Positions 45,003-54,136 of a stretch of 64,000 nt of DNA are shown one piece after another (position 1 is the stretch's first letter; every line of letters starts with the position of its first letter). The stretch lies in the NCBI RefSeq assembly GCF_000815105.2, contig NZ_CP010310.2:5580001-5644000 (forward strand), read 5' to 3'. The notes under the pieces are model-generated. The model worked only from the letters and a program-made list of their open reading frames with translations. It ran no database searches and was not told the origin of the DNA. The position numbers and the translations under genes are program-made. The stretch is from Pandoraea pulmonicola (GTDB lineage Bacteria > Pseudomonadota > Gammaproteobacteria > Burkholderiales > Burkholderiaceae).

Positions 45003-46043
45003 TCAGGCAACGCGCGTTTCCATGAAATCGACGTACCAGTCCATCGCTTCTTTCAGGCCTTCACCGATACGATGTGTCGGTTGATAACCCAGCAGACGTC
45101 GGGCTTTATCAATGTCGGCTAGCGAGTGACGAACATCGCCCGCGCGGAAGTCACGGTAGACGGGTTGTGCGCCGGTCAAATGCGAGTACTTCGCAGCGAG
45201 GTTCTCGCGCAGGTGGTGATAGAGCTGATTCAGCGTGGTGCGATCACCGACAGCAACGTTGTATACCTGATTGATCGCGTCCGGGTTGGTCACGGTTCCG
45301 GCCAGAAGATTGGCCTGCACGGCGTTGTCGACGTAACAGAAGTCCCGGCTCGTTTCACCATCGCCGTTGATAAACACGGCTTCGTTGCGAATCAACGACG
45401 CGATCCATTTCGGAATGACCGCCGCGTATGCGCCATCCGGGTCCTGGCGGCGTCCAAAGATATTGAAATAGCGCAGACCGATCGTGTTCAGTCCATAGGT
45501 GCGCGCAAATACGTCCGCATACAGTTCGTTGACCAGTTTAGTCACAGCGTAGGGCGACAGCGGTTTGCCTGTCTTATCTTCTACCTTCGGCAATCCCGGG
45601 TGGTCGCCGTAGGTTGAACTGCTCGCGGCGTAGACGAAACGATGCACCTTGGCGTCGCGCGATGCCACCAACATGTTCAAGAACCCGTCAATGTTGTTCT
45701 GATTGGTGTTGACCGGATCGGCAATGCTGCGCGGCACTGAACCCAACGCCGCCTGATGCAGCACGATGTCGACGCCATCGCAAACTTGATGACACGTCTC
45801 GATATCGCGGATGTCGCCCTGCGTGAATCGGAAATTAGACCATTGCTCGGGAGATATCTGGCGCTGCACTTCATCGAGATTGCGCTGATGGCCGCCACTG
45901 AAGTTGTCTAGCCCCACCACGCGCTGATTCAGCGAAAGAAGAGCCTCAAGCAAATTACTGCCCACAAATCCGGCGACACCGGTCACAAGCCAGGTCTGTG
46001 GCGCGGAGCTGAGTTGCAACTTGAGATTTTCGAAAGCAGTCAT
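45003..46043 (-). CDS. tviC: UDP-GlcNAc/GlcNAcA 4-epimerase, TviC/WbpP-like
   Basis: A 346-residue short-chain dehydrogenase-like epimerase. NAD-binding [14 protein letters not shown] (residues 22-35), [16 protein letters not shown] and [15 protein letters not shown] (catalytic Tyr/Lys near 170), and the family-specific [20 protein letters not shown]. Together with the TviB-like dehydrogenase next door it should produce UDP-GalNAcA, a common acidic sugar of O-antigens. Two bases separate its ATG from the TviB stop codon, so they are translated from one message. Confidence 0.9.
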   Translation of the reverse strand: MTAFENLKLQLSSAPQTWLVTGVAGFVGSNLLEALLSLNQRVVGLDNFSGGHQRNLDEVQRQISPEQWSNFRFTQGDIRDIETCHQVCDGVDIVLHQAALGSVPRSIADPVNTNQNNIDGFLNMLVASRDAKVHRFVYAASSSTYGDHPGLPKVEDKTGKPLSPYAVTKLVNELYADVFARTYGLNTIGLRYFNIFGRRQDPDGAYAAVIPKWIASLIRNEAVFINGDGETSRDFCYVDNAVQANLLAGTVTNPDAINQVYNVAVGDRTTLNQLYHHLRENLAAKYSHLTGAQPVYRDFRAGDVRHSLADIDKARRLLGYQPTHRIGEGLKEAMDWYVDFMETRVA

Positions 46044-46045
46044 TC

Positions 46046-47320
46046 TTACAGTCTCAGATCGGATTGATTTGCGCTCAGTACATATTTGAGGTCGTAAAGC
46101 ACGCTAGTGGCTTTACCGAAAGCGCGAATTGCCGCGGGTCCCATTGCCTTGAATTGCTCATGGGCCACGGCGAGGATGATCGCGTCATAGCTGCCGGCCG
46201 CCGGAGATTCCACTGGTGTGATGCCGTATTCATGACGCGCTTCGTCAGCGCTCACCCACGGATCGTAGACGTCTACGTCGCAGTTATAGTCCTTAAGTTC
46301 GGCAACGATATCCACCACACGCGTATTACGCAGGTCAGGACAGTTTTCCTTGAACGTCAGCCCCATGACGAGGACCTTTGCACCTTCCACATGGATACGC
46401 TTCTTGGTCATCGCCTTGACGAGCTGCGCCACGACATACATACCCATGCTGTCGTTCAGACGACGGCCAGCCAGAATGATTTCCGGGTTGTAGCCAATGG
46501 CTTGCGCCTTGTGGGTGAGGTAATACGGATCGACACCGATACAGTGACCGCCGACCAGTCCGGGGCGGAAGGGAAGGAAGTTCCACTTGCTTCCCGCTGC
46601 TTTCAGGACAGCTTCGGTGTCGATACCCATCTTGTTGAAAATGAGCGCCAATTCGTTGATCAACGCGATGTTCAGGTCGCGCTGCGTGTTCTCAATGACT
46701 TTGGCGGCTTCCGCCACCTTGATACTTTCCGCCTTGTGCGTGCCGGCCGCCACGATCTGGTTATACAGATTGTCAACGAGCACGGAGACCTCGGGCGTCG
46801 AACCGGAGGTAACCTTCTTGATTGTCGTAACCCGATGCTCCTTGTCGCCCGGGTTAATGCGCTCCGGACTGTAACCACAGAAAAAGTCGACATTGAATTT
46901 CAGGCCGGAGTGCTTTTCCAGCACCGGCACGCAGTCTTCTTCGGTACATCCGGGATAAACCGTCGACTCATAAATAACGATATCGCCCACTTTGAGCACT
47001 TTCCCCACCGTCTCACTGGCTTTCACAAGCGGTGTGAGATCAGGGCGTTTGAAGTCGTCGATCGGGGTGGGTACTGTGATGATGTAGCAATTGCACTCGC
47101 GAAGATCGTTCACATCCGTAGTGAACGAAAGATACTTTGCTTCGCGAAGTTCTTCGGCCGTTGTTTCCAAGGTGGAATCGTTGCCAGCTTTCAATTCGTC
47201 GATCCGGCGCTGATTAATGTCGAAACCAACCACAGAGCGCATGCGACCGAACTCTACCGCCAGCGGCAGCCCAACATAGCCCAGCCCCACAATTGCAAGT
47301 TTCACACCCGCTAGATTCAT
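46046..47320 (-). CDS. tviB: UDP-N-acetylglucosamine 6-dehydrogenase, TviB/WbpO-like
   Basis: A 424-residue UDP-sugar dehydrogenase: Rossmann start [19 protein letters not shown], the [11 protein letters not shown] segment near 128, catalytic Cys in [16 protein letters not shown] near 270, and [15 protein letters not shown] in the C-terminal domain. It oxidises C6 of UDP-GlcNAc to give UDP-GlcNAcA for the TviC-type epimerase. This is the first structural gene of the polysaccharide operon; ATG 47318-47320 follows GGAG at a normal distance. The 152-bp upstream gap has an ops-like word. Confidence 0.9.
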   Translation of the reverse strand: MNLAGVKLAIVGLGYVGLPLAVEFGRMRSVVGFDINQRRIDELKAGNDSTLETTAEELREAKYLSFTTDVNDLRECNCYIITVPTPIDDFKRPDLTPLVKASETVGKVLKVGDIVIYESTVYPGCTEEDCVPVLEKHSGLKFNVDFFCGYSPERINPGDKEHRVTTIKKVTSGSTPEVSVLVDNLYNQIVAAGTHKAESIKVAEAAKVIENTQRDLNIALINELALIFNKMGIDTEAVLKAAGSKWNFLPFRPGLVGGHCIGVDPYYLTHKAQAIGYNPEIILAGRRLNDSMGMYVVAQLVKAMTKKRIHVEGAKVLVMGLTFKENCPDLRNTRVVDIVAELKDYNCDVDVYDPWVSADEARHEYGITPVESPAAGSYDAIILAVAHEQFKAMGPAAIRAFGKATSVLYDLKYVLSANQSDLRL

Positions 47321-47411
47321 AAATTGCTCCACGACCACGGACCCAAAATCCGAGAGGTTACCAATTTCAGCCTTATTCACCTGCATCGAGTGAAGGCAAA
47401 ATGGATGCAGA

Positions 47412-47419
47412 TGCTACCA
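47412..47419 (-). promoter_or_regulatory. ops-like element upstream of the polysaccharide operon (weak)
   Basis: The minus strand reads GGTAGCAT preceded by CT, fitting the GGTAGCNT core of the ops sequence that recruits RfaH in long surface-polysaccharide operons. It lies about 92 bp ahead of tviB. The flanking GC of the consensus is missing, so this may be chance. Confidence 0.3.
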
Positions 47420-47472
47420 GATCAATGACAGACGCTAGCGGCCACAGTGATGGCGGCCATTACACGAGCAAC

Positions 47473-47844
47473 CTAGATCTTGCCCTGTTGCGCCGAAATT
47501 TCTTCGCCCACTTCACACTCTCTTTTAAGTGCTTCTATTTCTTCTTTTAGTGCTTCGTATTCATCCATCTTTCGCTTGAGAAAGCGGCTGGTGAGCGCGG
47601 CACGCTCTGCGACACCGGTCGGCGTCAACACGTATACGTAGCCGAATTTGTTCTTTGAATGGGCAAAATTCTGCATCTTCACCCACCCCTTCAGCATCAG
47701 TGCTTTGAGACAGTAATTGAGGCCGCCAACACTCACGCCTAGCTTTTCTGCCAACTCACGTTGCGTAAGGTCCGGATTTTCCTGAAGAATGCGCAACACT
47801 CGGAAGTACGTGTCTTCCTGAACTCTTGCTTGGCGGCTCGTCAT
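47473..47844 (-). CDS. MarR-type, EPS-associated transcriptional regulator
   Basis: A 123-residue winged-helix protein. The [43 protein letters not shown] (about 21-60) and a following wing with [19 protein letters not shown] are characteristic of the small EPS-associated MarR family found at the head of polysaccharide clusters. A C-terminal coiled coil ([22 protein letters not shown], about 88-110) probably dimerises it. By position it regulates the downstream operon starting at tviB. Start ATG 47842-47844. Confidence 0.85.
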   Translation of the reverse strand: MTSRQARVQEDTYFRVLRILQENPDLTQRELAEKLGVSVGGLNYCLKALMLKGWVKMQNFAHSKNKFGYVYVLTPTGVAERAALTSRFLKRKMDEYEALKEEIEALKRECEVGEEISAQQGKI

Positions 47845-48153
47845 AGGAACGGCGGTCCCTTGAGTTACGGATTTGACTGGGTATCTACGTCAGCAATTCA
47901 GCGATGTCACACAACACCGCATCGGACGGAAATTCAATGCCTAGACTGGTTTTGTCAGAACTTGAACAATTCTACCTGTCGTGTGATAGCCTGGACAAGA
48001 CAGAGAAAAGATATTTTACAAATCGTCCGGCCCCATTGCGTTATTGACCTGTTCGTGACATTGCGGCACACGAACGCAGCGGCGAAGACAATAGGGACAG
48101 GGGGGCGGCGGAAGAAGGGCATCAATAAGGACCGGAGATGCCCCAGAGGGATT
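47845..48153. other. Intergenic region between the EPS regulator and tRNA-Ala
   Basis: About 309 bp without a gene. The half next to the regulator is AT-rich and is its likely promoter. Next to the tRNA, GGGCATC (48117-48123) and GATGCCC (48137-48143) form a 7-bp-stem hairpin just downstream of the tRNA on its strand, a candidate processing or termination structure. Confidence 0.4.
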
Positions 48154-48229
<76 letters not shown>

Positions 48230-48242
48230 ACACGAAGCAACG

Positions 48243-48248
48243 ATTATA
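48243..48248 (-). promoter_or_regulatory. -10 element of the tRNA-Ala promoter
   Basis: A perfect TATAAT on the minus strand 13 nt before the first base of the mature tRNA. The -35 is less clear (TTGCTC, spacing about 20). Confidence 0.7.
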
Positions 48249-48276
48249 GCGGCTTTTTGGGGTACGGCGAGCAACC

Positions 48277-48300
48277 GACAAAATTGGTCGGGATTTTGTC
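48277..48300 (-). terminator. Candidate terminator of the sox operon
   Basis: Perfect 8-bp arms GACAAAAT (48277-48284) and ATTTTGTC (48293-48300) around an 8-nt loop, 89 bp downstream of the soxB stop and just ahead of the tRNA promoter. Confidence 0.45.
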
Positions 48301-48389
48301 CCACACAGGCCGAAATCTCGCGGCGGCCGGTGCTTGACGGACCCCACTTCCAGCGCTCGCCCGCCTGCACCCGTCTGGTTGGGCAGCCT

Positions 48390-50099
48390 TCAAGCCGCCC
48401 CAGGATTCCCCTTCATCCCTTTGATGACGGGCACCTTCGGCGCTTTCGCCACCACCGTCTTCTGAGCCCGGAGATAACGCGCCACCACGTCCCACACCGG
48501 TTCGCCCTGCGCCCCTTCCGCCACCGGCGCCCAGCCCGCCACCTTGTACGTCTTGCCCGCCTCGATCGGCTTGCCGTTCAGACGCATCTCGGTGATGCGT
48601 CGTCCCATCGGGGCCATCGGGTCGATCGCATAGTCCATACCGCCCACGCGCACCATGTCCCCGCCCTGCTGGTAGTACGGGTCCGGGTTGAACAGGTTAT
48701 CGGCCACATCCTCGAGCACGGTCTTGATCGTCTCGCCGGTCATCGGCGTGAGCGTCGTATACGGATAGGTAATGGCCGTCTGATCGAGCAACTGCTCCAT
48801 CGTGATCGCCTGCCCCGGCAGCAGCGACGTCCCCCAACGGAAGCCCGGCGAGAAGCCTATCTCAGCGTCCTTTTCGGCCATCACGGCGTCGAGCAGCAAC
48901 TGGTCGAACGTGCCGTTGAAGTTGCCCCGGCGATACAGCACGCCTTCGGTCACCGCCAGCGGCTCCGCGAGCTTCGCCGCGAACGGCGCACGCACGCGTT
49001 CGATGAGCGCCTGCATCTGGGCGTCGGCCGGCAGCAGATTCGCGAACACCGGCAGCAACTTGTAACGGAAGTCCACCGGCTTGCCGCCCTTCACGTCGAA
49101 GTCCAGCACCGCCAGGAACTTGCCGTTCGAACCGGCGTTGGTGACAAGCGTCTTGCCCCCGGCATTGGCAACGACGACCGGTTTGGGCACGCCATCGTGC
49201 GTGTGGCCGCCCATGATGGCGTCGATGCCGCGCACCCGCGATGCCAGCTTCAGATCGACGTCCATGCCATTGTGCGAGAGCACCACCACGACCTGCGCGC
49301 CCTTGCCGCGCACCTCGTCGACCATCGATTGCAGACGCGCCTCCTGAATGCCGAACGTCCAATCCGGCACGAAATAACGCGGATTCGCAATCGGCGTGTA
49401 CGGGAACGCCTGCCCGATGATCGCCACCGGCACGCCGTTCATCGTCCTGATCGTGTAAGGCGCGAAGACCGGATCGCCAAAATCGTTCGTCTGCACGTTC
49501 TGCGCGACAAAATCGATCTTGCCCTTGAGCTGCTCCTCAACCACCGACTTCACGTGCTCGGCGCCATACGTGAATTCCCAGTGCGCCGTCATGACGTCGA
49601 CACCAAGCGCCAGCGTGGCATCGACCATGTCCTGGCCCTTGGTCCACATGGCCGTGCCGGAGCCCTGCCACGTGTCGCCACCGTCGAGCAGCAACGCACC
49701 GGGGCGCGACGCCTTCATGCGTTTGACCAGCGTCGCCAGATGCGCGAATCCGCCGACCTTGCCGTACGTGCGCGCCGCGGCCGCGAAATCGAGATAGGTG
49801 AAGGCATAGGCGTCCTGCGTGCCCGGACGCAATCCATATGCCTTGAGGAACGCTTCGCCCACCAGATGCGGCGGCTTGTTGGCCTGCTCGCCGATGCCCA
49901 GATTGACGCTCGGCTCACGGAAGTAGATCGGCAGCAACTGCGCGTGGCAGTCCGTGAAGTGCAACAGGTGCACATTGCCGAACTTCGGCAGATCGTAGAA
50001 CGCCGCAGCCGCCTTGGCCGCCGCTGTCTCGTGATGCGAGAGCGCCATTCCCCCGGCCGCCGCCACCGCCAACACCTGCATGAATTCGCGTCGATTCAT
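48390..50099 (-). CDS. soxB: Thiosulfohydrolase SoxB
   Basis: Protein of 569 residues: Tat-type signal MNRREFMQVLAVAAAGGMAL, then a 5'-nucleotidase/metallophosphatase domain with a dinuclear metal site (HFTDCHAQ at 48-55, LLLDGGDTWQGSG near 137-149, VVLSHNGMDVDL near 270 and GGHTHD near 298) and the 5'-nucleotidase C-terminal domain (about 370-540). SoxB frees sulfate from the sulfane-loaded SoxY cysteine in the periplasm. It is the last gene of the sox cluster, 201 bp after the thioredoxin-like gene. Confidence 0.96.
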   Translation of the reverse strand: MNRREFMQVLAVAAAGGMALSHHETAAAKAAAAFYDLPKFGNVHLLHFTDCHAQLLPIYFREPSVNLGIGEQANKPPHLVGEAFLKAYGLRPGTQDAYAFTYLDFAAAARTYGKVGGFAHLATLVKRMKASRPGALLLDGGDTWQGSGTAMWTKGQDMVDATLALGVDVMTAHWEFTYGAEHVKSVVEEQLKGKIDFVAQNVQTNDFGDPVFAPYTIRTMNGVPVAIIGQAFPYTPIANPRYFVPDWTFGIQEARLQSMVDEVRGKGAQVVVVLSHNGMDVDLKLASRVRGIDAIMGGHTHDGVPKPVVVANAGGKTLVTNAGSNGKFLAVLDFDVKGGKPVDFRYKLLPVFANLLPADAQMQALIERVRAPFAAKLAEPLAVTEGVLYRRGNFNGTFDQLLLDAVMAEKDAEIGFSPGFRWGTSLLPGQAITMEQLLDQTAITYPYTTLTPMTGETIKTVLEDVADNLFNPDPYYQQGGDMVRVGGMDYAIDPMAPMGRRITEMRLNGKPIEAGKTYKVAGWAPVAEGAQGEPVWDVVARYLRAQKTVVAKAPKVPVIKGMKGNPGAA

Positions 50100-50300
50100 T
50101 TCGTCTCCGTGGCAAGCGCATCCGGCGATGCACCGCCCTTGTTGTTATTCATTACGCGACGATTGCGTCGCGCGACGTCCGCCCGGCACTCTTTGCCGGG
50201 CCATTGACCTCACCCTCGCTCGATCGGTTGCTTCGAGCTCATCGCACCGGCGCGAGTCGCAAAAAAGCAAGTCGCTACGCCCAGGTGCGAGATCGCAACT

Positions 50301-50846
50301 TCACTTGCCGGCATAGTCCGCGAGCGCCGCCACGTCCTCGCCGAACATCTCGCCCACATCCTTGCGCAACACCTTGCCGTTGCGTCCGATCACATACAGC
50401 TCCGGCAACCCGCGACGCTTGCCGAGCGCCGCCCGCCAGGCGTCGTTTTCCATCCCGGCAGGAAACGTGTAGCCGTGCGCCTTGATGTAATCGACGGCTT
50501 CCTGCGGCTTCTTGTCGATGGACAGCGTAACGATCTGAATCGGCTTGCCGCGCGTGGCGTCGTAGAGCTTTTGCACGTGCGGGTTCTGCTGCGCACAGAA
50601 CGGACACCACGACGCCCAATACTCGACGATGACCGTGCGATCCTTGAACGCACTGGCCGGCAGCGTCTTGCCGTCAAGCAGGGTGAGGGACGGCAGCGTC
50701 ACCGTATCGCCGACTTCCACGGCATGCGCCGGCGCACTCGCGAGCATGACCAACGCGCTCAACACGACGCCGAACACGTGCCAAGCGCCGCAAGTCCGCA
50801 ATGCACGCGTCCTCACTTGACGCATCCAACCAGTCTCGGATTTCAT
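50301..50846 (-). CDS. Periplasmic thioredoxin-like protein (TlpA/SoxW type)
   Basis: A 181-residue protein with a membrane-anchor or signal segment (about 19-43, FGVVLSALVMLASAPAHA) and a TlpA/ResA thioredoxin fold carrying the active site WASWCPFC near residue 82-89. In sox loci such proteins (SoxW, SoxS) keep the SoxY cysteine reduced or reactivate it; SoxV, the usual electron donor, is not present here. The ATG at 50844-50846 has GGAG six bases upstream. The call as SoxW rather than SoxS is not decided. Confidence 0.85.
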   Translation of the reverse strand: MKSETGWMRQVRTRALRTCGAWHVFGVVLSALVMLASAPAHAVEVGDTVTLPSLTLLDGKTLPASAFKDRTVIVEYWASWCPFCAQQNPHVQKLYDATRGKPIQIVTLSIDKKPQEAVDYIKAHGYTFPAGMENDAWRAALGKRRGLPELYVIGRNGKVLRKDVGEMFGEDVAALADYAGK

Positions 50847-51065
50847 GCGGTACTCCGGAAGTCGACAGCGAACGAAAATTGAATGAACGACGAACGGCGG
50901 AAGCGAAGGTCCCGAGGCCCGAGTCGAACGAGCCGCCGGATAAGCGCAAGAAGACCGAAGCGCCACGGCAACCCGGCACAAGCCGATGCGCACGATTCCA
51001 CGATCCCGCGCACGGCGCCAAACCTCGGTCATTCCGCCGAAAAGCCATCGGCCGGACACGCCCGC

Positions 51066-51716
51066 CTATTGATTGACCGGCGACGCCGGATCGAGCAGCA
51101 GCGCCATGACGTCCTTCAACTGCTGCTCCGTCAGGATGCCCGCCGCGCCGAAGCGCGGCATGTTGGAGCAGGCCATGTAGCTGTGCGAGTCGTAGACCTT
51201 GGCCCACGTGTACTTGACCACTTCGGGCGAGTCGCCGCGCAGCTTGCCGTAGTGGTACAGCGACGGACCGATGTTGCCGAACGAGATCTCGCTCTTGGTC
51301 AGTTGATGGCACGCGTAGCAGTTGCCGCCGTTGACGGTGTCGGCCTTGTCGGAGAACTGCATGCCGCGTCCGTTCTGGGCGACCTTCTCACCCTCTTTCC
51401 AGTCGCCGAGATACTTGCCGTCGGCGGGCGCCTTCACGTTGGCCAGCTCCGCCTTCTGCAGACGCTCGGCGATCTTCGCGGGCATCGGCTTGGTGGCGTA
51501 CTGCGTGCACAGCTTCTGCAATTCGCTCTGATCGATGCGATCGAGCTGCGCGACGCCCGAGCCGCGGAACGAATCGCGCAATTCCTGAACGACGGCAGCA
51601 TCGGTGGTCCCGGTGACGAGCTTCACACCTTCGCCCTGAGCGAAGGCCATGCCGACGACGAGCGCCCCGGCCGCTGCCAGCGCGACACCCGTCGCGCGCA
51701 ATGCGAGTGTTTTCAT
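51066..51716 (-). CDS. soxX: Sulfur oxidation c-type cytochrome SoxX
   Basis: A 216-residue secreted monoheme cytochrome c with signal peptide (1-26, ending AFAQ), heme motif CYACH at 133-137 and an axial Met in MACSNMPRFG (Met186). The extra N-terminal region of about 100 residues before the heme domain is found in the longer betaproteobacterial SoxX. It forms the SoxXA complex that attaches thiosulfate to SoxY. Encoded 19 bp after soxA. Confidence 0.93.
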   Translation of the reverse strand: MKTLALRATGVALAAAGALVVGMAFAQGEGVKLVTGTTDAAVVQELRDSFRGSGVAQLDRIDQSELQKLCTQYATKPMPAKIAERLQKAELANVKAPADGKYLGDWKEGEKVAQNGRGMQFSDKADTVNGGNCYACHQLTKSEISFGNIGPSLYHYGKLRGDSPEVVKYTWAKVYDSHSYMACSNMPRFGAAGILTEQQLKDVMALLLDPASPVNQ

Positions 51717-51735
51717 GGGTATGCCTCGCGATCGC

Positions 51736-52620
51736 TCAGCGCTTCAGGCCGGGGGCGTCCATCTTGCCGCCGTTGGCCATCACACCGAGGAAAGTAATCA
51801 GGTCGATCGACGCCTGCGAGCCGTAGTTGAGCTCCGGCATCCGCTGCTGACGGAAGCAGTCGTACATCCGCCACTGGATCGTACGCAGCGCGCCTTGCGA
51901 GACACGATAGCCCGGCCATGTCGCAAACGCCTGACGCGCGGCCGCCGGCTTGGTCAGATTCGGCAGATCCTGCAGACGAATGCGCTTGTCGTCCGCCCCG
52001 TGGCACGACGCACACGAGAAGTCGTACGGGCCCGCACGGTAATAGAAGATCTTCTGGCCGCGCGCGTAGGCTTCCTTCTCTTGCTTGTGCGACTGCGGCA
52101 CACGAATGAGCGCACCACGCGACTGTCCCGCGACGTACGCGGTCAGCGATTCGAGATCGGTGGGGTCCTGGCCTTCCTTCGAGAACGGTTGCTTGATGAC
52201 GTCCGCGCGCTTGAAGCCTTGCAGATTCACCATGCATTCGACGATGCGCGACTCGGCGTCGAGCACGCGTTTCGTATCCGGGAAATAGCGCGGCAGTTGC
52301 GCGTAGGCGTCCTTCACGACACCGGCGCCGAGGCCGAGATCGCACTGCGCGAGCGACACGTTGTTCGGGCCGCGCGGCGTCTTCCAAAGTTCTTCGCCAC
52401 GCATTTCGATGAGTTCCGCCGGGTTGCCGTCGGCGAGCATCTCGCGGTATTGCGCGATGGCATCGGCCGTCGAGCTGTCGGCTGCGAATGCGGGGACACC
52501 GATCCCCGCGATGGCGAGCATGCCACCGAGCATGGTGCGACGCAGCCATTCGCCGCCCGCGGTACCGGTTCGCGCCGCGACTGGTGCGCTCGCATGTGCG
52601 CTGTTTCGCGCCTCTTTCAT
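51736..52620 (-). CDS. soxA: L-cysteine S-thiosulfotransferase subunit SoxA (monoheme type)
   Basis: A 294-residue protein with signal segment (about 27-47), a C-terminal heme domain with CASCH at 203-207 and the heme-ligand Cys in WRMYDCFRQQRMPEL (Cys255), which becomes a persulfide in characterised SoxA. The N-terminal domain lacks a second CxxCH: only Cys93 and Cys129 remain, expected to form a disulfide, so this is the monoheme class. ATG 52618-52620. Confidence 0.94.
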   Translation of the reverse strand: MKEARNSAHASAPVAARTGTAGGEWLRRTMLGGMLAIAGIGVPAFAADSSTADAIAQYREMLADGNPAELIEMRGEELWKTPRGPNNVSLAQCDLGLGAGVVKDAYAQLPRYFPDTKRVLDAESRIVECMVNLQGFKRADVIKQPFSKEGQDPTDLESLTAYVAGQSRGALIRVPQSHKQEKEAYARGQKIFYYRAGPYDFSCASCHGADDKRIRLQDLPNLTKPAAARQAFATWPGYRVSQGALRTIQWRMYDCFRQQRMPELNYGSQASIDLITFLGVMANGGKMDAPGLKR

Positions 52621-52785
52621 CTGGCTCTCCTCTTGTGGGTTGGGTTGGCACGACGACAGGGGGGTGGACACCCCCGTGCACACAACACGACGCGCACGAC
52701 ACGCGTGCAAGCCGCGCGTCCTACCCGGCCGGTGTCGGCGCGGCAGCACGCGTACGCGCCGCCCGCCATACGCCGGCGTTCGCCT

Positions 52786-53097
52786 TCAGGCGACGGTCGT
52801 CTCGTCCGTACGCGAGTCGCCCTTGTTGTCGGTCCACGTCACCGTGACCTTGTCGCCCTTCTTGGCGCCCTTGAACTTGAACGACAGGAACGGATCCTTC
52901 GACACCGCCGGGCCCCACTCGGCCGACAGGACCGTCTTGCCGTTGCAGGCCACCGTCACGTTCTGGATGAAGTGTGCCGGCACGATATTACCGGAAGCGT
53001 CCTTGCGCTGGCCGGTTTCCATGATGTGGCTCATCAGCACCTTGACCTCGACGGCGCCGCCTGCCTCGCTTGCGCGAATGCGCATCGGATTACCCAT
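52786..53097 (-). CDS. soxZ: Thiosulfate oxidation carrier complex protein SoxZ
   Basis: A 103-residue immunoglobulin-like protein without signal peptide: MRIRASEAGGAVEVKVLMSH, then the conserved MetG-type stretch GNIVPAHFIQNVTVACNGKTV and TVTWTDNKGDSRTDE. It pairs with SoxY and is exported with it. Encoded 32 bp after soxY; GGAG lies seven bases before the ATG at 53097. Confidence 0.95.
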   Translation of the reverse strand: MGNPMRIRASEAGGAVEVKVLMSHIMETGQRKDASGNIVPAHFIQNVTVACNGKTVLSAEWGPAVSKDPFLSFKFKGAKKGDKVTVTWTDNKGDSRTDETTVA

Positions 53098-53129
53098 GTT
53101 TTGGCTCCTCTTGTTCTACGATGCGCCGC

Positions 53130-53597
53130 TTAACCGCCGCAGCCGCCCAGCGTGACCTTGATTTCCTTCTCGGCCACGAGGAACTTGTTGTCCGCCTTGA
53201 CGAGCGCATAGACCTTCGAGGTCTGGCCCATCTTCACGCGCGTGGTCACCGACGGCTCCGTGCCATCGGGGATGTCGAACGACGCGGCAAGCGTGTTCGG
53301 GTTCTTCTCGATCAGAATCGCGATCGATTGCGTATTCGGCGCCTTGCTGGTCACCGCCACCGGCACGACCGCGCCGTTTTCGGCGATGTCGGGCGCGGTC
53401 AGCACGACCAGGTCGCTCGGGCTCGCGCTCGTGCCGCCCAGCGCCTTGACCGTGTCGGCCACGCTCCTGGTGGCAAACGCCGCCTTGTTCCACTCCACCT
53501 GTGCCGCGCGTGCCTCTTCGGGCTTGATCAGCCCGGCGGCCACCGCCAGTCCCATTACCGCGGAAAACCGCAGCATGTCGCGTCGCTGTTGGTTCAT
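53130..53597 (-). CDS. soxY: Thiosulfate oxidation carrier protein SoxY
   Basis: A 155-residue protein with a twin-arginine signal (QQRRDMLRFSAVMGLAVAAG, residues 3-22) and the diagnostic C-terminal GGCGG arm (151-155) whose Cys carries the sulfur intermediates through the Sox cycle. The Tat signal exports SoxZ with it. The true start is ATG 53595-53597; the longer frame has no conserved residues. Confidence 0.96.
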   Translation of the reverse strand: MNQQRRDMLRFSAVMGLAVAAGLIKPEEARAAQVEWNKAAFATRSVADTVKALGGTSASPSDLVVLTAPDIAENGAVVPVAVTSKAPNTQSIAILIEKNPNTLAASFDIPDGTEPSVTTRVKMGQTSKVYALVKADNKFLVAEKEIKVTLGGCGG

Positions 53598-53724
53598 CTC
53601 TGTGTGTTTCCTTCTCTGAAGGCCGCCGATGCGCCATGCGTGTACCGCACCGGCCGCCGTTCGCTCGCCCGGCCCGCCACGCGGTGCTGCATCGCGGCCG
53701 GCCGGCGAGCCCCCTGCCCCTGGC

Positions 53725-54054
53725 TTACTTCGCCGGGGCGCCGGCCAGGACCCAATCCACCAGGATCTTGGCGTCGGCATCCGACATGTTCGGGTGTCCC
53801 GGCATCGGGATCGCACCCCAGACGCCCGAACCGCCGACCTTCACTTTCTTGACCAGCTTCGCCACGGCCTCCTTGTCGCCTTTGTACTTGGCGGCGACAT
53901 CCTGATAGGACGGGCCCACGAGCTTCTTGTCGACCGCGTGGCAACCCATACAGGCGTTGGCGGCGGCGAGCTTGGTCGCTGCCGCGACATCGACACCGGC
54001 ATGGGCCAGCGAGGCGCCGGCCAACATGGCTGCAGCGATCAGAATCTTCTTCAT
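53725..54054 (-). CDS. Small periplasmic cytochrome c, similar to the SoxD C-terminal domain
   Basis: A 109-residue class I cytochrome c with signal peptide (1-19, ending AHAG), heme motif CMGCH near 35-39 and axial Met in AIPMPGH near 82. It is alignable along most of its length with the last 80 residues of SoxD encoded just upstream (AAKYKGDKEAVAKLV here, AAKYHGQSDATEKLV there). It probably shuttles electrons from SoxCD or SoxXA to the oxidase. Confidence 0.88.
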   Translation of the reverse strand: MKKILIAAAMLAGASLAHAGVDVAAATKLAAANACMGCHAVDKKLVGPSYQDVAAKYKGDKEAVAKLVKKVKVGGSGVWGAIPMPGHPNMSDADAKILVDWVLAGAPAK

Positions 54055-54136
54055 CGTATCTCCTTCGATTTGTGTAGGGGACGGCGTCCTGCGGCGACTT
54101 ACGTGGTTTGACCCGGCCGTCGGACACCCTGCCCGC

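Noticed and set aside
46064..47314. 416-codon plus-strand frame opposite tviB
   Set aside because: The minus strand encodes a complete UDP-sugar dehydrogenase with all motifs; the opposing frame has none.
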